From assembly GCA_013178005.1 (NCBI GenBank), contig JABLXL010000019.1, positions 1-61,371 on the forward strand: 61,371 nucleotides of DNA, read 5' to 3'. Of this stretch, positions 45,717 to 55,873 are shown one piece after another. This DNA is from Actinomycetota bacterium. GTDB taxonomy: Bacteria > Actinomycetota > Geothermincolia > Geothermincolales > RBG-13-55-18. Within the stretch, counting starts at the first letter, position 1. Every line of letters begins with the position of its first letter. The translations under genes were made by a program, and so were the position numbers. The notes below the pieces were generated by a model. The model was not told the DNA's origin and did no database searches. It saw nothing but the letters and a program-made list of their open reading frames with translations.

Positions 45717-45901
45717 ATAAACATATCGACAGAATGCATCGCGAAAGCGATGGCGCCGACCGGAGGGAGGCGACACGGTGCCAGTCGCCTGGACGGAGAC
45801 GGAGCGAGCCGGGCGAGCGGAAGCGAGAACGAAGCGAGCGCAGCGAGGTACAGGCCTGGCACGCATGCGTGTGGTGATGTGAGAGCGACAAGGAGGTCCG
45901 C

Positions 45902-46960
45902 ATGCTGACAAAGTACATGCAGGAAGACAAGCGCATGAGTGCGAAGGAAGCGGTGGAGCGCTTCGTATCCGACGGAGATTCCGTGGTCATCGCCAACTGC
46001 CTCTACGGCACGCCTTACGCACTCATCCACGAGATCATTCGGCAGGGAAGGAAGGGCCTCACCGTCTTCCAACAAGGAGGCATCGACGAGATCGACCAGT
46101 TGCTCTTGGGAGGATGCGTGAGCAGGCTGCTCATGGCCTACAACTTCCGCGTCGCCGGCGAGCGCATCGAGACGGTGCTGGAGAGGGCGCTGCGGCGGGG
46201 GGAGGTGGAGGTGGAGGATTATTCCAACTACACCCTGCTGGCCATGCTGCAGGCGGGGGCCATGGGCTACCCCTTCCTGCCGGTGATGTCGGGGATCAGG
46301 GAGAGCGACGTGTACAGGGTGGAGACCTTCTGCGCGGGGCAGAAGTTCGGGGAGGTGGAGTGCCCCTTCACCGGCGAGAAGGTGGTGGTGGTCAGGGGCC
46401 GCAACCCCGACGTGGCCATCCTGCACGTGCAGCGCGCGGACAAGTCCGGCAACGCCCAGCTCTGGGGGGCCCTGATAAACTCCAAGTGGGCCTGCCTCGC
46501 CTCCAGCCGCATCATCGTCTCCTGCGAGCAGATCGTCGATCGGGACACCATCATGCGATCCCCCCACCTCACCATCGTGCCCTCGTTCCGCGTGTGCGCG
46601 GTGGTGGAGGAGCCCTGGGGGGCCCACCCCTCGGAGCTGCTGGGGTTCTACGATTACGACATGATCTTCCGCAGCCTCTTCTTCATGCAGGCCATGAGCG
46701 AGGAGGGCGGGAAGGCGTGGATGGACGAATGGGTGTACGGGGTGGCGGACCGCCGGGAGTACCTGCAGCATTACGCCGACCGCTTCGGGCTCAGGTACCT
46801 GCAGGAGCTGCGCGCGAAGCCCTACCCGAGCATCCCCGCCGATTACGGCGCCTCGGGACGGCGCGCCTGGGACGAGAACGACATGAGCTTCAATTTCCAG
46901 CTCACCCGGGACGAGTTCCTGCGCGCCCTGGAGGAGAAAGGGGGGTTCGTCAATGGCTGA
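45902..46960 (+). CDS. CoA-transferase family I, alpha subunit (GctA/IpdA-like)
   Basis: The enzyme transfers CoA between organic acids or, in IpdAB relatives, opens a ring of a CoA ester. The 352-residue subunit has SDGDSVVIANCLYGTP (residues about 22-37), RKGLTVFQQGGIDEIDQLLLGGCV, and PFTGEKVVVVRGRNPDVAILHVQRADKSGNAQLWG. The C-terminus (GFYDYDMIFRSLFFMQAM, EWVYGVADRREYLQHY) is typical of glutaconate-type alpha subunits. AAGGAGG lies before ATG 45902. The beta-subunit gene overlaps it by 8 bases. It is probably part of the degradation route encoded by the cluster. Confidence 0.87.
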   Translation: MLTKYMQEDKRMSAKEAVERFVSDGDSVVIANCLYGTPYALIHEIIRQGRKGLTVFQQGGIDEIDQLLLGGCVSRLLMAYNFRVAGERIETVLERALRRGEVEVEDYSNYTLLAMLQAGAMGYPFLPVMSGIRESDVYRVETFCAGQKFGEVECPFTGEKVVVVRGRNPDVAILHVQRADKSGNAQLWGALINSKWACLASSRIIVSCEQIVDRDTIMRSPHLTIVPSFRVCAVVEEPWGAHPSELLGFYDYDMIFRSLFFMQAMSEEGGKAWMDEWVYGVADRREYLQHYADRFGLRYLQELRAKPYPSIPADYGASGRRAWDENDMSFNFQLTRDEFLRALEEKGGFVNG

Positions 46961-47777
46961 GGTCAAATATACGGAGGCCGAGATCATCGTGGCCAACGCC
47001 GCCAAGGAGATAGAGGACGGGGACATCGTGGTCATCGGACAGGGCATCCCCATGGCGGCGGGGGTGCTGGCCAAGGCCACCCACGCCCCCAACTGCGTCA
47101 TCCTCACCGAGGCGGGGCTGGTGGGCATCGAGCCCTTCCGCAATCCCCTGCACATCGCCGACCCCACCTGCACCAGGGGTTACATGTACTCCTGCGACAT
47201 GATCGACGTCTTCGCCACCATCGTCAACCGCGGGCTGGTGGACGTCACCTTCCTGGGGGTGGGCCAGATCGACCGCTACGGGAACATGAACTCCACCGTC
47301 TTCGGGGACTACCGCGATTTCCGCATGCGCATGATGGGCGCGGGGGGAGCGCCGGAGTTCTTCGGGTACGCGCGCAAGGCGGTGCTCACCATGCGCGGGG
47401 GGAAGTTCGTGGAGAAGGTGGATTACGTCTCGTCCCCCGGCTACCTCGAGGGATACGACGCGCGGGAGAAAGCGGGCTTCCCGCCGGGAAGCGGGCCCAA
47501 GGTCGTCTACGGGACCAGGGGCGTCTTCCGCTTCCACCCCGAGAGCAGGGAGATCTACCTCGCGGGCGTTTTCCCGGGGCACACGGTGGAGGAGATAAAG
47601 GCCGAGGTGCCCTGGGACCTCATGGTGGCGGAGGACCTCGAGGAGTTGCCCCCGCCCACGCGGGAAGAGGTCGAGCTCATCAGGGAGTTCGCGCCGGAGA
47701 TCGCGGCGGGGCGCAAACTGCAGCTCGAGCTGTCCATCCCGCGCATATTGAACATCCTCTCATCGCGGGCCCCGTGA
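46953..47777 (+). CDS. CoA-transferase family I, beta subunit (GctB/IpdB-like)
   Basis: The 274-residue subunit has EDGDIVVIGQGIPMAAGVLAKATHAPN, then ILTEAGLVGIEPF, where the Glu sits at the position of the catalytic residue of glutaconate CoA-transferase (not tested by alignment). VTFLGVGQIDRYGNMNSTV and GAGGAPEF follow, as in GctB. Presence of that Glu favours true CoA transfer over the hydrolase role of IpdAB. It starts within the end of the alpha gene and closes the cluster; an 86-base gap separates its end from the convergent histidine-kinase gene. Confidence 0.87.
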   Translation: MAEVKYTEAEIIVANAAKEIEDGDIVVIGQGIPMAAGVLAKATHAPNCVILTEAGLVGIEPFRNPLHIADPTCTRGYMYSCDMIDVFATIVNRGLVDVTFLGVGQIDRYGNMNSTVFGDYRDFRMRMMGAGGAPEFFGYARKAVLTMRGGKFVEKVDYVSSPGYLEGYDAREKAGFPPGSGPKVVYGTRGVFRFHPESREIYLAGVFPGHTVEEIKAEVPWDLMVAEDLEELPPPTREEVELIREFAPEIAAGRKLQLELSIPRILNILSSRAP

Positions 47778-47863
47778 GGATGGTCCTTGCGGGCGTGAGG
47801 GCCTCAAGGGTGGGCGGGCTCCGAGGCTGCCCGGCATGGTCGCCGCCTGGCCTCAACGCCCTT

Positions 47864-50098
47864 TTAGCCCTCCCGGGGTCGGTAGTCTCCGAGGGTGAAC
47901 TCTAAGCAGGCGCCGCCGTCGTTGTATGCTCGTATGGTCCCCCCGTACAGGTTAACCAGGCGGTACACGATGGATAGGCCGAGGCCGGTCCCTCCTCCCT
48001 TGCCCCGGTGGAGAGGAAGGAATACGTCCTCCAGCTCATCCTCGGGGATGCCCGGGCCGTTGTCCCTCACCGTGTAGCGGTGGAGGCTGCCCTCCTCGCG
48101 GTGGTTTATCCAGATCATCGCATCCGGGCGATCGTTGTAGGCGATGGAGTTGGAGATGAGGTTCGAGAAGATCTGGTAGATGTGCGTGGGGTCCGCCGTC
48201 AACGTGCCCAGGTCTTCGTCCCGCTCCACCCTCATCCCCTTCTCCTCCATGGCTGACGCTTTCTCCCACAACACCGCCTCCACCACCTCGCCCACTACCA
48301 CGGGGGAAACCTTTTCCGGGAGCTGTCCCGCTCTCGCCAGGGACAGCAACCCCTCGATGAGCGCATTTGCGGTGTCGGAGCTCGAGCGCATGATCTCCAG
48401 CAGCTTCGCCGCGGTCTCGGCCGTTTTCGGGTCGCTGCAGTCCTTGATGATTCCTTCCATGCCGGCAACGGCGGAGCGGATGACCGAGATGGGGCCTCGC
48501 AGGTCATGGGACACCACCGCCGCGTACATCTCCAGCTCGCGGTTGGCCCTTATGATATCCTCCTCCATACGTTTGCGCTCGCTGATGTCGGCGAGGATGC
48601 CGCGTATGCCGGCGGGCCTGCCCTCCTCGCCTATGATAACCGCGGAATAGACCAGGCAGGGGAAGGTCGAGCCGTCCTTTCTGCGCGCCAGGTATTCCCG
48701 CATGGCGCCCTCGGTGGTGCCCGAGAGTACCTTCCTTATGGAGCGCGCAACGCGCGCGTGGTCGGAGGGGTCCGTGACGTCCAGTACGTTCAATCCCCGC
48801 GAGAGCTCCTCCCCGGAGTACCCGAACATCTCGAGGCCGACGCGGTTGACGTAAGTTATCATCCCTTCCGCGTCCGTTTCGAACACCGCCTGGGGCAGGT
48901 TTTCGGTGAGCGCACGGTATCTCTCCTCCGATTCCCGCAGTGCCCTCTCCGCCTTTTTCAGCTCCGTGATGTCGTTGATGAATCCCTCGATGGCGACGAC
49001 CTCCCCGCCCCGCCGCACGGGCTGGATGCTGAAGAGATGATGTTCCACGTCTCCCTCGCGGGTAAGACGGCTGAACTCACCGGTAATGGTCTCCCCGGAA
49101 AGAGCGAGCTCCACGTTACGCCGGGCCGCCTCCAATTCCTCCGGGGGCTGGGTCATCTCGAAGGATTTACCCACCACCTCCTCGAGCCTCAACCCGTGCA
49201 TGCGTTCCCACACCGGGTTTACGTACTGCCAGAGCCCGTCCCTGCCCACGCGATAGTATCCGAAGGGGGCGCTCTCCACGATCCCGCGAAAGCGTTCCTC
49301 GCTCTCCTTCAACTCCCGGAAGAGTATCTCGTAGGGCTCGGTGAGGGAGGTGACCACCACCGCGCGGTAGATGAGGTAGAAGGAGACGATCTTCAGGAAG
49401 TGGCCCAGCTGGTTGAAGAGCCCGTAGGGGTCCACGTAGAGGGTGAAGGCCAGCTCCGAGGCCGCGGTGACGAGGATGGAGGCGGAAAGCATGAAGAACA
49501 CCCTTCTCTCCAGCCTCTCCCGCTCGCGGTAGAGGAAGGCCAGGGCGCCCAGCAGGACGGCGCAGATGACGTACTCGCTCGCGATCTTGAAGGCGGTCAG
49601 GCCGGCGCCCTCTTCGAAACAGGTTGGAAATACGTCCCAGACGAAGATGGAGAAAAAGAGGAGGGCGGATAAGGCGGCGAAGGCGGCGAAGGTGTAGGAG
49701 ACCTTGAGCTTGCGGCGCAGAAACAGGGGCGCGATCAGCAGGGAGACGCTCTCCAGGTAGCGGGCGGAGATCCAGAGCTGGGTGGGGAGGTTGGCCTGGT
49801 AGCCCTGGAACACCCCCATGCCCTTGTAGGCGAGGGTGTGCACGAGGTCGATGCCGCCCACGAAAAGGTATGCTATGCCCAGGAAGAGGAGGTAGTCGTT
49901 TGATGCCGTCCCGCGGGCGTTCCATGCGATGACGAAGATGCTCCAGGCGATGAGCACGCTGAAGACCTCGGCCACGCTGTGGAAGAGGAGGTAATTATAG
50001 CGCGAGAGCAGGTAGAGGGACCCGAAGGCCAGGCACGCCGCGGCGGCGTAGGCGACGCCGGTGGTCCCGGGCCGCGCAATATTACTGGGTTCTTTCAT
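47864..50098 (-). CDS. MASE3-PAS-PAS sensor histidine kinase
   Basis: The 744-residue kinase has a MASE3 membrane domain with about seven helices (residues 15-245, including GGIDLVHTLAYKGMGVF). Two PAS domains follow (about 270-385 and 400-515, the second beginning ERYRALTENLPQAVFETDA). The HisKA helix has the phospho-His in VVSHDLRGPIS. The ATPase has NLISNSIAYN, VRDNGPGIPE and GKGGGTGLGLSIV. It should phosphorylate itself in response to a membrane or cytoplasmic signal. No response regulator gene is in the window, so it is an orphan. ATG 50098 comes after GGAGGGG with tight spacing; TTG 50116 is an alternative. Confidence 0.9.
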   Translation of the reverse strand: MKEPSNIARPGTTGVAYAAAACLAFGSLYLLSRYNYLLFHSVAEVFSVLIAWSIFVIAWNARGTASNDYLLFLGIAYLFVGGIDLVHTLAYKGMGVFQGYQANLPTQLWISARYLESVSLLIAPLFLRRKLKVSYTFAAFAALSALLFFSIFVWDVFPTCFEEGAGLTAFKIASEYVICAVLLGALAFLYRERERLERRVFFMLSASILVTAASELAFTLYVDPYGLFNQLGHFLKIVSFYLIYRAVVVTSLTEPYEILFRELKESEERFRGIVESAPFGYYRVGRDGLWQYVNPVWERMHGLRLEEVVGKSFEMTQPPEELEAARRNVELALSGETITGEFSRLTREGDVEHHLFSIQPVRRGGEVVAIEGFINDITELKKAERALRESEERYRALTENLPQAVFETDAEGMITYVNRVGLEMFGYSGEELSRGLNVLDVTDPSDHARVARSIRKVLSGTTEGAMREYLARRKDGSTFPCLVYSAVIIGEEGRPAGIRGILADISERKRMEEDIIRANRELEMYAAVVSHDLRGPISVIRSAVAGMEGIIKDCSDPKTAETAAKLLEIMRSSSDTANALIEGLLSLARAGQLPEKVSPVVVGEVVEAVLWEKASAMEEKGMRVERDEDLGTLTADPTHIYQIFSNLISNSIAYNDRPDAMIWINHREEGSLHRYTVRDNGPGIPEDELEDVFLPLHRGKGGGTGLGLSIVYRLVNLYGGTIRAYNDGGACLEFTLGDYRPREG

Positions 50099-50396
50099 CA
50101 CCCCTCCATCACGCAAACCACTACTCCCGCTAGCTTGATAATATGATGCCGTGTTTCCTTAAAAGGATTTTTCCCCTAACCAGCACTTTCAAGCAACAGG
50201 AGGCCGTTCTTGGCGCACCGTAAAGGGACGGCGTCAGATTTGCAAGCTCGAACAAAATGCCATATTATGGTATATTAGATTCCCCTTATGGATCGCAAGC
50301 CTGCCCTCATGGGCGAACGGGAACGGGCACAGCGGGGCGGCAGCTCCCGCCCCGCTTATACCATGAATCGCGCCCCTACCTTCACGTACGAAGGCT

Positions 50397-53255
50397 TCAG
50401 TAGGGGAGGGGACTGCCGTCCACGCAAGAGGGCGGATCCCAACCCAGGATGCCGTATATGGTGGGGGCTATGTCGCCCACCTCCACTTCCTCCAGCACCT
50501 CCGTGCCCGGCGTATAGGCCGGCCAGCCCGCGGGGGCCTTGAAGGCCAGCGTCATGTAGGCCGTCTGCAACCCGCCGTGGGCGGCGGGGAAGCCCAGCTG
50601 CACATTGTCCGGGACGTTGCCCAGGGTTATCCCCACGGGGTTGATGGCGCTGGCCAGGACCTGCCCGTGGGAGGCCACGTTGTAGTTGTACCTGGGGAAC
50701 ACGAAGAGGTCCGGCCAGAGGTGGCCGCCGGGCTCGTTCGGGTGGGCCACCCAGTACTCGGAATAGAGCTCCATGGGGCGCACGTGCCCCAGCTCGCCGT
50801 AATCCACGCCCTCCATGGCCTCCTGGCGGTTGATCACTATCAGGGGCTGCACGGGCCCGAGCTCGGGATCGTTCACGGTGTAGCCCTCGAGGATATCCTC
50901 TATGGCCTGGAGCTTCACGGGGTCTTCGCACCATATCTGGTTTATCTCCGTTCCGCCGCCCTCGTGGTAGTCCTCGTTGAGCAGCAGGCCGTGCGCCCTG
51001 AGGATGGCCCGCAGGTCCAGGACCTCGTATCCGCTCCTGGGGTCCTTGACGTTCTCCATCCCGTGGTCGGAGAGCAGCACGACGATGCTGTTGTCGTACA
51101 ACCCGCGCTCCTTCAGGGTGCGCACGAACTCCCCGAAGAGCGCGTCCACATCACGGCAAATGTCCAGGCACTCGTCCCGGCGCATCCAGGGGCTGTAGCG
51201 GCTGGCGTCGTCCGTCGCGCCGGGGGTCCCTCTTTCCTCCCATTCCCCCGTTTCCCAGGAGCTCCCGGTGAAATGGCCGGTGTTGTCGAGGTCGGCCGCG
51301 TTGATATAGCAGACGTCGGGATCTTCCTCGGCGATGGAGCGCAGGAAGGAATCCATGAGGTAACGGTCCTCGCAGTGGTTGCCCGGCATGAACCCGATCA
51401 CCATGTTTATGGGCATGATATACAGCCCCAGGCCCAGCAGGAGGTTGAATTGCCCCAGCAAGGCGGGGATTATCACCTCGCGCGTGGTGTCGCCGTAGAA
51501 GCAGGCGGAGAAGGGCGCCGAGAGGGGATCCCAGGGATCGGTGTCCGTCCGCGGGTCCCCCGCCGCCAGGTATTTATAAGGGGGAGGGAAGAAGAGGGGG
51601 AAGCGCTCGCTGTTCCCCACTATGTCCACCGCCCGCTCGCCCTCTATGTCCGCAAGCCAGTTCTTGTTGGACCAGAACCCGGTGAGGGCCTTGCCCCCAG
51701 TTTCCTCCTTGGCCACCTCGAAGATCCTCTTCACCGGCTCGCCATCCGGGCCGTGTCGCATGAGCTCCATGGAGTTGGCCTTGGTGATCACCTCGTCGTG
51801 CTCGGTGAATCCCTCGAAGGTGCCCCCGACCATGTAGACGCCCGCGGTCCCGGTGTAGGTGCCGGCGAGGGCGTTGGTGTGGTTCATGTCCGTGGCGGAG
51901 GGGAGGTACACGCGCGCGTCCCGGTAGCGCACCCCTTCTTCGAGGAAGGAACGGATGTTGGGCATGAGCCAGTCCCCCTCGCCGCCCGGCCCCGTGCCGA
52001 CGCGATTGAGGTCCAGGTACTCGGGGTCCATGGAGTCGATGGCGAAGTAATACACGTTGCGCACGTCGGTCACCTCGGCCGCGACGACCACATTTTCCTC
52101 CACGCCCAGGCTGCTTTTCGCGGCGACCGTCAGGTCGAGGCGGTCTCCTGCCGCGGCGGAATCCGGCGCCTTTACGGTGAGCATAGCCTGGCGCGTCTCG
52201 CCCGGCGCCAGTCCCCGCAGGTCCAGCGGGTCCAGGCTGACTTCCCATTCTTCCCACGTGCCTTCCGCCTCCAGCGTTATATCGGCAGGCGAGCTCTCCA
52301 GGTTGGTCACGTGGAAGATGAACGTGGTCGTCTCCCCGGGCATCGCCTGGTGCGCGTGGGGGCGCAATCCGTCCAGGTCGTTCACGCAGAAGAGCATGCC
52401 GGGATTGACCACTTGCGCCGTCACCTGGGAGGTGGCGCCGGAACGCGTTCCGGGGCCCAGCTCGAAGACCACCGAGACGGGCCGGTTCTTGGGCAGGGGC
52501 GCGGTGGGGACCACCTCGGCGTTGATGTAGGTGGGAGTCGGGTAGAGGTAGTTGTGGCTGAGGCCGTTGAGCGTGACCTGGCTTATTTCCCTCCCCGATG
52601 TGTTGGAGAACTTGACCCGGCAGGGGAAATCGGCGTGGAAGCCGAGCGCGAAGGTGTCGGCGCCGCCTCCGTGGTTGGTGGCCGCGAGGTGCCAGGTGAG
52701 CGGGGCCCCGGTGTAAGCTTGCAGGAGCGGCTTGCGGTACCCCTGGCCCCCGAGCAGGTCACCGGAGGAGTTCTCCAGTACCGGCTGGGAATCCAGGGAA
52801 GTCACCTTCAGCCACACGCGGTGCTTTTCCGACCCGCGCGTGCCCGTGACCTTGAAATAGCCGACGGTGCCCGCGGGCGTGGAGGGGGAGCAGGAGACCA
52901 GCACCCAGGACTTGGCTTTCCCCTGCGGGCCGGAAGGCTTTGCCAGGGGCGGGAAGACGAAGGCGTTGAAATAGGGCGATTCCACCTTCACGGAAAGCCA
53001 GGTCCAGTCCCCGTTCCCGGAGATATTGCGCGACTCCACCGGCATCCAGGTGATGGACCTTCCCGTGGCGGGTGAGAGGACCTGCTGCGGGAACATGCTG
53101 AAGAGGTCGAAGGTGGCGGGCTTGAAGGGCGGCGCGGGCGCCTGGGCCTGCGTGACCGGCGCCGTCGAGGCCGCCAGGAGCAGGGCCGCGAAGACCGCGA
53201 GGACGGCGCAGAGATAACGCCGCCCGTTGGCTCCCGAAACCTTGGAAGCGTTCAT
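50397..53255 (-). CDS. Secreted type I phosphodiesterase / nucleotide pyrophosphatase-like protein
   Basis: The 952-residue protein has a signal peptide (residues 1-36, ending TQAQAPA). Beta-sandwich domains follow with NPGMLFCVNDLDGLRPHAH and NLESSPADITLEAEG stretches. The phosphodiesterase domain starts near residue 400 (VYYFAIDSMDP; the nucleophile region is PSATDMNHTNALAGTYTG) and includes ADLDNTGHF, VVLLSDHGME and ASHGQV. These residues bind two metals in the alkaline-phosphatase superfamily. It probably cleaves phosphoesters outside the cell. ATG 53255 is set by GAGGGGGA; the frame remains open to 53360. A signal peptide and size set it apart from the phosphoesterase at 22311. Confidence 0.87.
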   Translation of the reverse strand: MNASKVSGANGRRYLCAVLAVFAALLLAASTAPVTQAQAPAPPFKPATFDLFSMFPQQVLSPATGRSITWMPVESRNISGNGDWTWLSVKVESPYFNAFVFPPLAKPSGPQGKAKSWVLVSCSPSTPAGTVGYFKVTGTRGSEKHRVWLKVTSLDSQPVLENSSGDLLGGQGYRKPLLQAYTGAPLTWHLAATNHGGGADTFALGFHADFPCRVKFSNTSGREISQVTLNGLSHNYLYPTPTYINAEVVPTAPLPKNRPVSVVFELGPGTRSGATSQVTAQVVNPGMLFCVNDLDGLRPHAHQAMPGETTTFIFHVTNLESSPADITLEAEGTWEEWEVSLDPLDLRGLAPGETRQAMLTVKAPDSAAAGDRLDLTVAAKSSLGVEENVVVAAEVTDVRNVYYFAIDSMDPEYLDLNRVGTGPGGEGDWLMPNIRSFLEEGVRYRDARVYLPSATDMNHTNALAGTYTGTAGVYMVGGTFEGFTEHDEVITKANSMELMRHGPDGEPVKRIFEVAKEETGGKALTGFWSNKNWLADIEGERAVDIVGNSERFPLFFPPPYKYLAAGDPRTDTDPWDPLSAPFSACFYGDTTREVIIPALLGQFNLLLGLGLYIMPINMVIGFMPGNHCEDRYLMDSFLRSIAEEDPDVCYINAADLDNTGHFTGSSWETGEWEERGTPGATDDASRYSPWMRRDECLDICRDVDALFGEFVRTLKERGLYDNSIVVLLSDHGMENVKDPRSGYEVLDLRAILRAHGLLLNEDYHEGGGTEINQIWCEDPVKLQAIEDILEGYTVNDPELGPVQPLIVINRQEAMEGVDYGELGHVRPMELYSEYWVAHPNEPGGHLWPDLFVFPRYNYNVASHGQVLASAINPVGITLGNVPDNVQLGFPAAHGGLQTAYMTLAFKAPAGWPAYTPGTEVLEEVEVGDIAPTIYGILGWDPPSCVDGSPLPY

Positions 53256-54358
53256 CTGTATCCCCCTCGTCTCCCCTCCCGCCGGCGCAGAATTCCGGCA
53301 CTTGACTTTCCCTCGATGGGCGTTCTGTGGGCGCGGATGTGATCGGCCGGATCCAGTCACTATGGGTTCGGGACCCTGGACTGGTCGACCTGCCGGTAAT
53401 CCGACGCCGTGGCCGCAAAGGCCATGCGCGCTTACCGCGCGGGACCCCTACGGCGCCGCATTCCCCTGGGCGGCATGGCGGCCGTGGCCATTCTGCGAAA
53501 GAGAGAAAGCCAGGCTGCCCGGTTCCCGATGGGAAAACGCCGCTACAAGATTACGGCCGTGCGGATCAATCCCCCCGATCCGGCTGTGGTCGCATTCCCC
53601 GCTTGCATGTTAGCAAAACGGCCGGCTGACTTCAAACCGTTGCAATGGCTATGCCCATGCGGGCGACAAGCCCACTCTATTGCAATTATTAAAGACAGTA
53701 TTCTTAAGGTTCCATCGATCTTGATGACAGAGCAAAGCAACAATGGGATCCGCGCGATAATAACTTGTGGGCAGCATAACCCAGGCAAACCTTGCGATAA
53801 GGCATCCACCTCCCAAAATATGGGTGATTGTATATTACTGCCAAGATAAGGTGGGACAAACGTACTTCTCAGGCATATCACGGAGGCTGTCCGCGCTGCT
53901 TCAAATCGGGAAGCGCCTGCCGGAACAACGCGTCATCCCCGCGGCTGGTCCGCAGCGTCACCGTCGGCGACGCGGCTAGAGGAAACCTGACAATCCCGCG
54001 AAACGGGGCGTTGTCAGGGGGATATCGCGGATGCCGGATGGAGGTGACACCGACCTTCGCCCCCGCGAAAAGCGCTTGCTCAGCTGGCGTTGGCCGCGCG
54101 GAGAGGAGCGCAGTCGCTCCGGATACGAGAACGCACATATCGGGCAGCATAGTAAACCGAACAGTAAATATAGATGGCCGATATTTATGAAATCCTCCAT
54201 CTGTTGTATATTGAAACCGGTAGATGGCCGATAAGGGGGAGCGGGTCTTGCAACCTTGCGTTATCACCGACATCTATTGGCTACGTTGCCATATCAAGCT
54301 GGCTGGCCAAGGCTAGGAGGCCCGGACCTTTCGGGGCGGAGGAAAAGGGGGTTTCGCG
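53256..54358. other. 1.1-kb spacer, AT-richer from about 53600, without a supported gene
   Basis: Open frames here are short, overlap on both strands and lack ribosome sites. A 12-bp AGATGGCCGATA occurs twice (about 54171 and 54222). An inverted segment, GGAAACCTGACAATCCCGCG with its neighbourhood (53980-54070), has Gly/Arg-like codons but no recognisable product. It may contain a decayed gene that I could not identify. Confidence 0.4.
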
Positions 54359-55873
54359 ATGAACGTCGCCATGCTGGGGGAAAGCTATTACGAGAGGGTA
54401 GGCGAGGTAGTTTCCATCGTCTTCGAAGGCCGGGAATACTACAATACGGAGCTCCGGGACAACTCAGCGCGCCTGGAACGCGCATTGAGGGACATGGGGA
54501 TCGGGGAGGGGGACGTGGTCGCCGTGACCATGTCCAACTGCCCCCAGGTCTTCGAGTCCTTTTCCGCCGTGTTCGCTATGGGCGGCGTGGCCCTGCCCAT
54601 ACTATTCGTGCTCACCCCCCCGGAGATGCGCTTCATCCTGGAGGATTCCGAGACGGTGGCGGTGATAACCGATACCATCATCGCCCCCAAGGTCCTGGAG
54701 GCGGCGGGGGGTTTGGAGAAGGTGCGTCACGTCATCGTGGTGGGAGGCGAGGACGGTGACCGCACCCATTCATACGAACGGCTTCTCTCCGCCAACCCCG
54801 CCGAGCTGGAGATAGTGGAACGCGAGCCCGACGACGTGGCCATGCTCATGTACACCTCGGGGACCACGGGCAAGCCCAAGGGGGTGATGCTCACCCACGA
54901 GAACCTCATCACCTCCGCCGAGAGCGCCTACCGAGCCAACGAGGTGAAGGAGCCCCAGATAGGCTTGATGTGCCTGCCGCTGGCGCATATCTACGGGGTT
55001 GGGGCTATGAACGCCGCCAACTTCAACGAGTTTCCGGAGGGCAAGGCGATCATGATGCGCTGGTACGATCCCGAGGAGTGCCTGCGCCTGATCGAGCGCC
55101 ACCGGGTCAATTTCTTCCCCGCCGTCCCCACCATGTATTCCCTCATCCTGCACCACCCCAACGTGGACAAGTACGACACCAGTTCCCTCAAGGATTGCAT
55201 CGCCGGGGCAGCCCCGCTGCCCCTGGAGCTCCGCCGCGCCTTCATGGAGAAGTTCGGGTGCACCATGCGCCAGCTCTACGGACTTACGGAATCGACGGGG
55301 ATGGGGGCCTGCCTGCGCCCCAGCATGGAATGGAGGGACGGCTCCACCGGGAAGGCGTACGACAACATGGAGCTCGCCATCTTCGGGGAGGACGACGAGA
55401 TGCTCGGGCCGGGGGAGATAGGGGAGATCGTCATACGCGGGCCGCAGGTCATGAAGGGCTACCTCAAGCGCCCCGAGGAGACAGAGGAGGCGCTGAGAAA
55501 CGGGTGGCTGCATACCGGCGACATCGGTTATCTGGACGAGGACGGCTACCTCTACATCACCGACCGCAAGAAGGACATCATCATCAAGGGCGGCGAAAAC
55601 GTCATGCCCACCCAGATCGAGGAGGTCATCTACCAGCACCCGGCGGTGGCGGAGGCGGCGGTGATCGGGGTGCCAGACCCCGATTACGGGGAGGAGATCG
55701 TGGCCTGCGTGGCCCTGAAGCCGGGTGTCGAGGCCACGCCCGAGGAGATCCTGGCCTTCTGCGCCGAGCGCCTGCCCTCCTTCAAGCGTCCCCGGGAGGT
55801 GCGCATCCTTCAGTCCCTTCCCAAGAGCTCCATTGGCAAGATATTGAAACGCGAGCTGCGCGCGCAGCTTTAA
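54359..55873 (+). CDS. AMP-forming acyl-CoA synthetase / ligase
   Basis: The enzyme activates a carboxylic acid to acyl-CoA through acyl-AMP. In the 504-residue protein, VAMLMYTSGTTGKPKGVMLTH is the P-loop (residues about 160-180). QLYGLTEST is A5, GWLHTGDIGYLDEDGYLYITDRKKDIIIKGGENV covers A7 to A8, and LPKSSIGKILKRELR ends with the catalytic Lys. The sequence resembles long-chain or benzoate-type ligases; the acid is unknown. A polypurine GGAAAAGGGGG lies before ATG 54359. It stands alone with long spacers on both sides. Confidence 0.92.
   Translation: MNVAMLGESYYERVGEVVSIVFEGREYYNTELRDNSARLERALRDMGIGEGDVVAVTMSNCPQVFESFSAVFAMGGVALPILFVLTPPEMRFILEDSETVAVITDTIIAPKVLEAAGGLEKVRHVIVVGGEDGDRTHSYERLLSANPAELEIVEREPDDVAMLMYTSGTTGKPKGVMLTHENLITSAESAYRANEVKEPQIGLMCLPLAHIYGVGAMNAANFNEFPEGKAIMMRWYDPEECLRLIERHRVNFFPAVPTMYSLILHHPNVDKYDTSSLKDCIAGAAPLPLELRRAFMEKFGCTMRQLYGLTESTGMGACLRPSMEWRDGSTGKAYDNMELAIFGEDDEMLGPGEIGEIVIRGPQVMKGYLKRPEETEEALRNGWLHTGDIGYLDEDGYLYITDRKKDIIIKGGENVMPTQIEEVIYQHPAVAEAAVIGVPDPDYGEEIVACVALKPGVEATPEEILAFCAERLPSFKRPREVRILQSLPKSSIGKILKRELRAQL

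Noticed and set aside
50577-53075. 832-residue plus-strand frame opposite the phosphodiesterase
   Set aside because: Low-complexity shadow; the minus strand has a signal peptide and metal-binding motifs.
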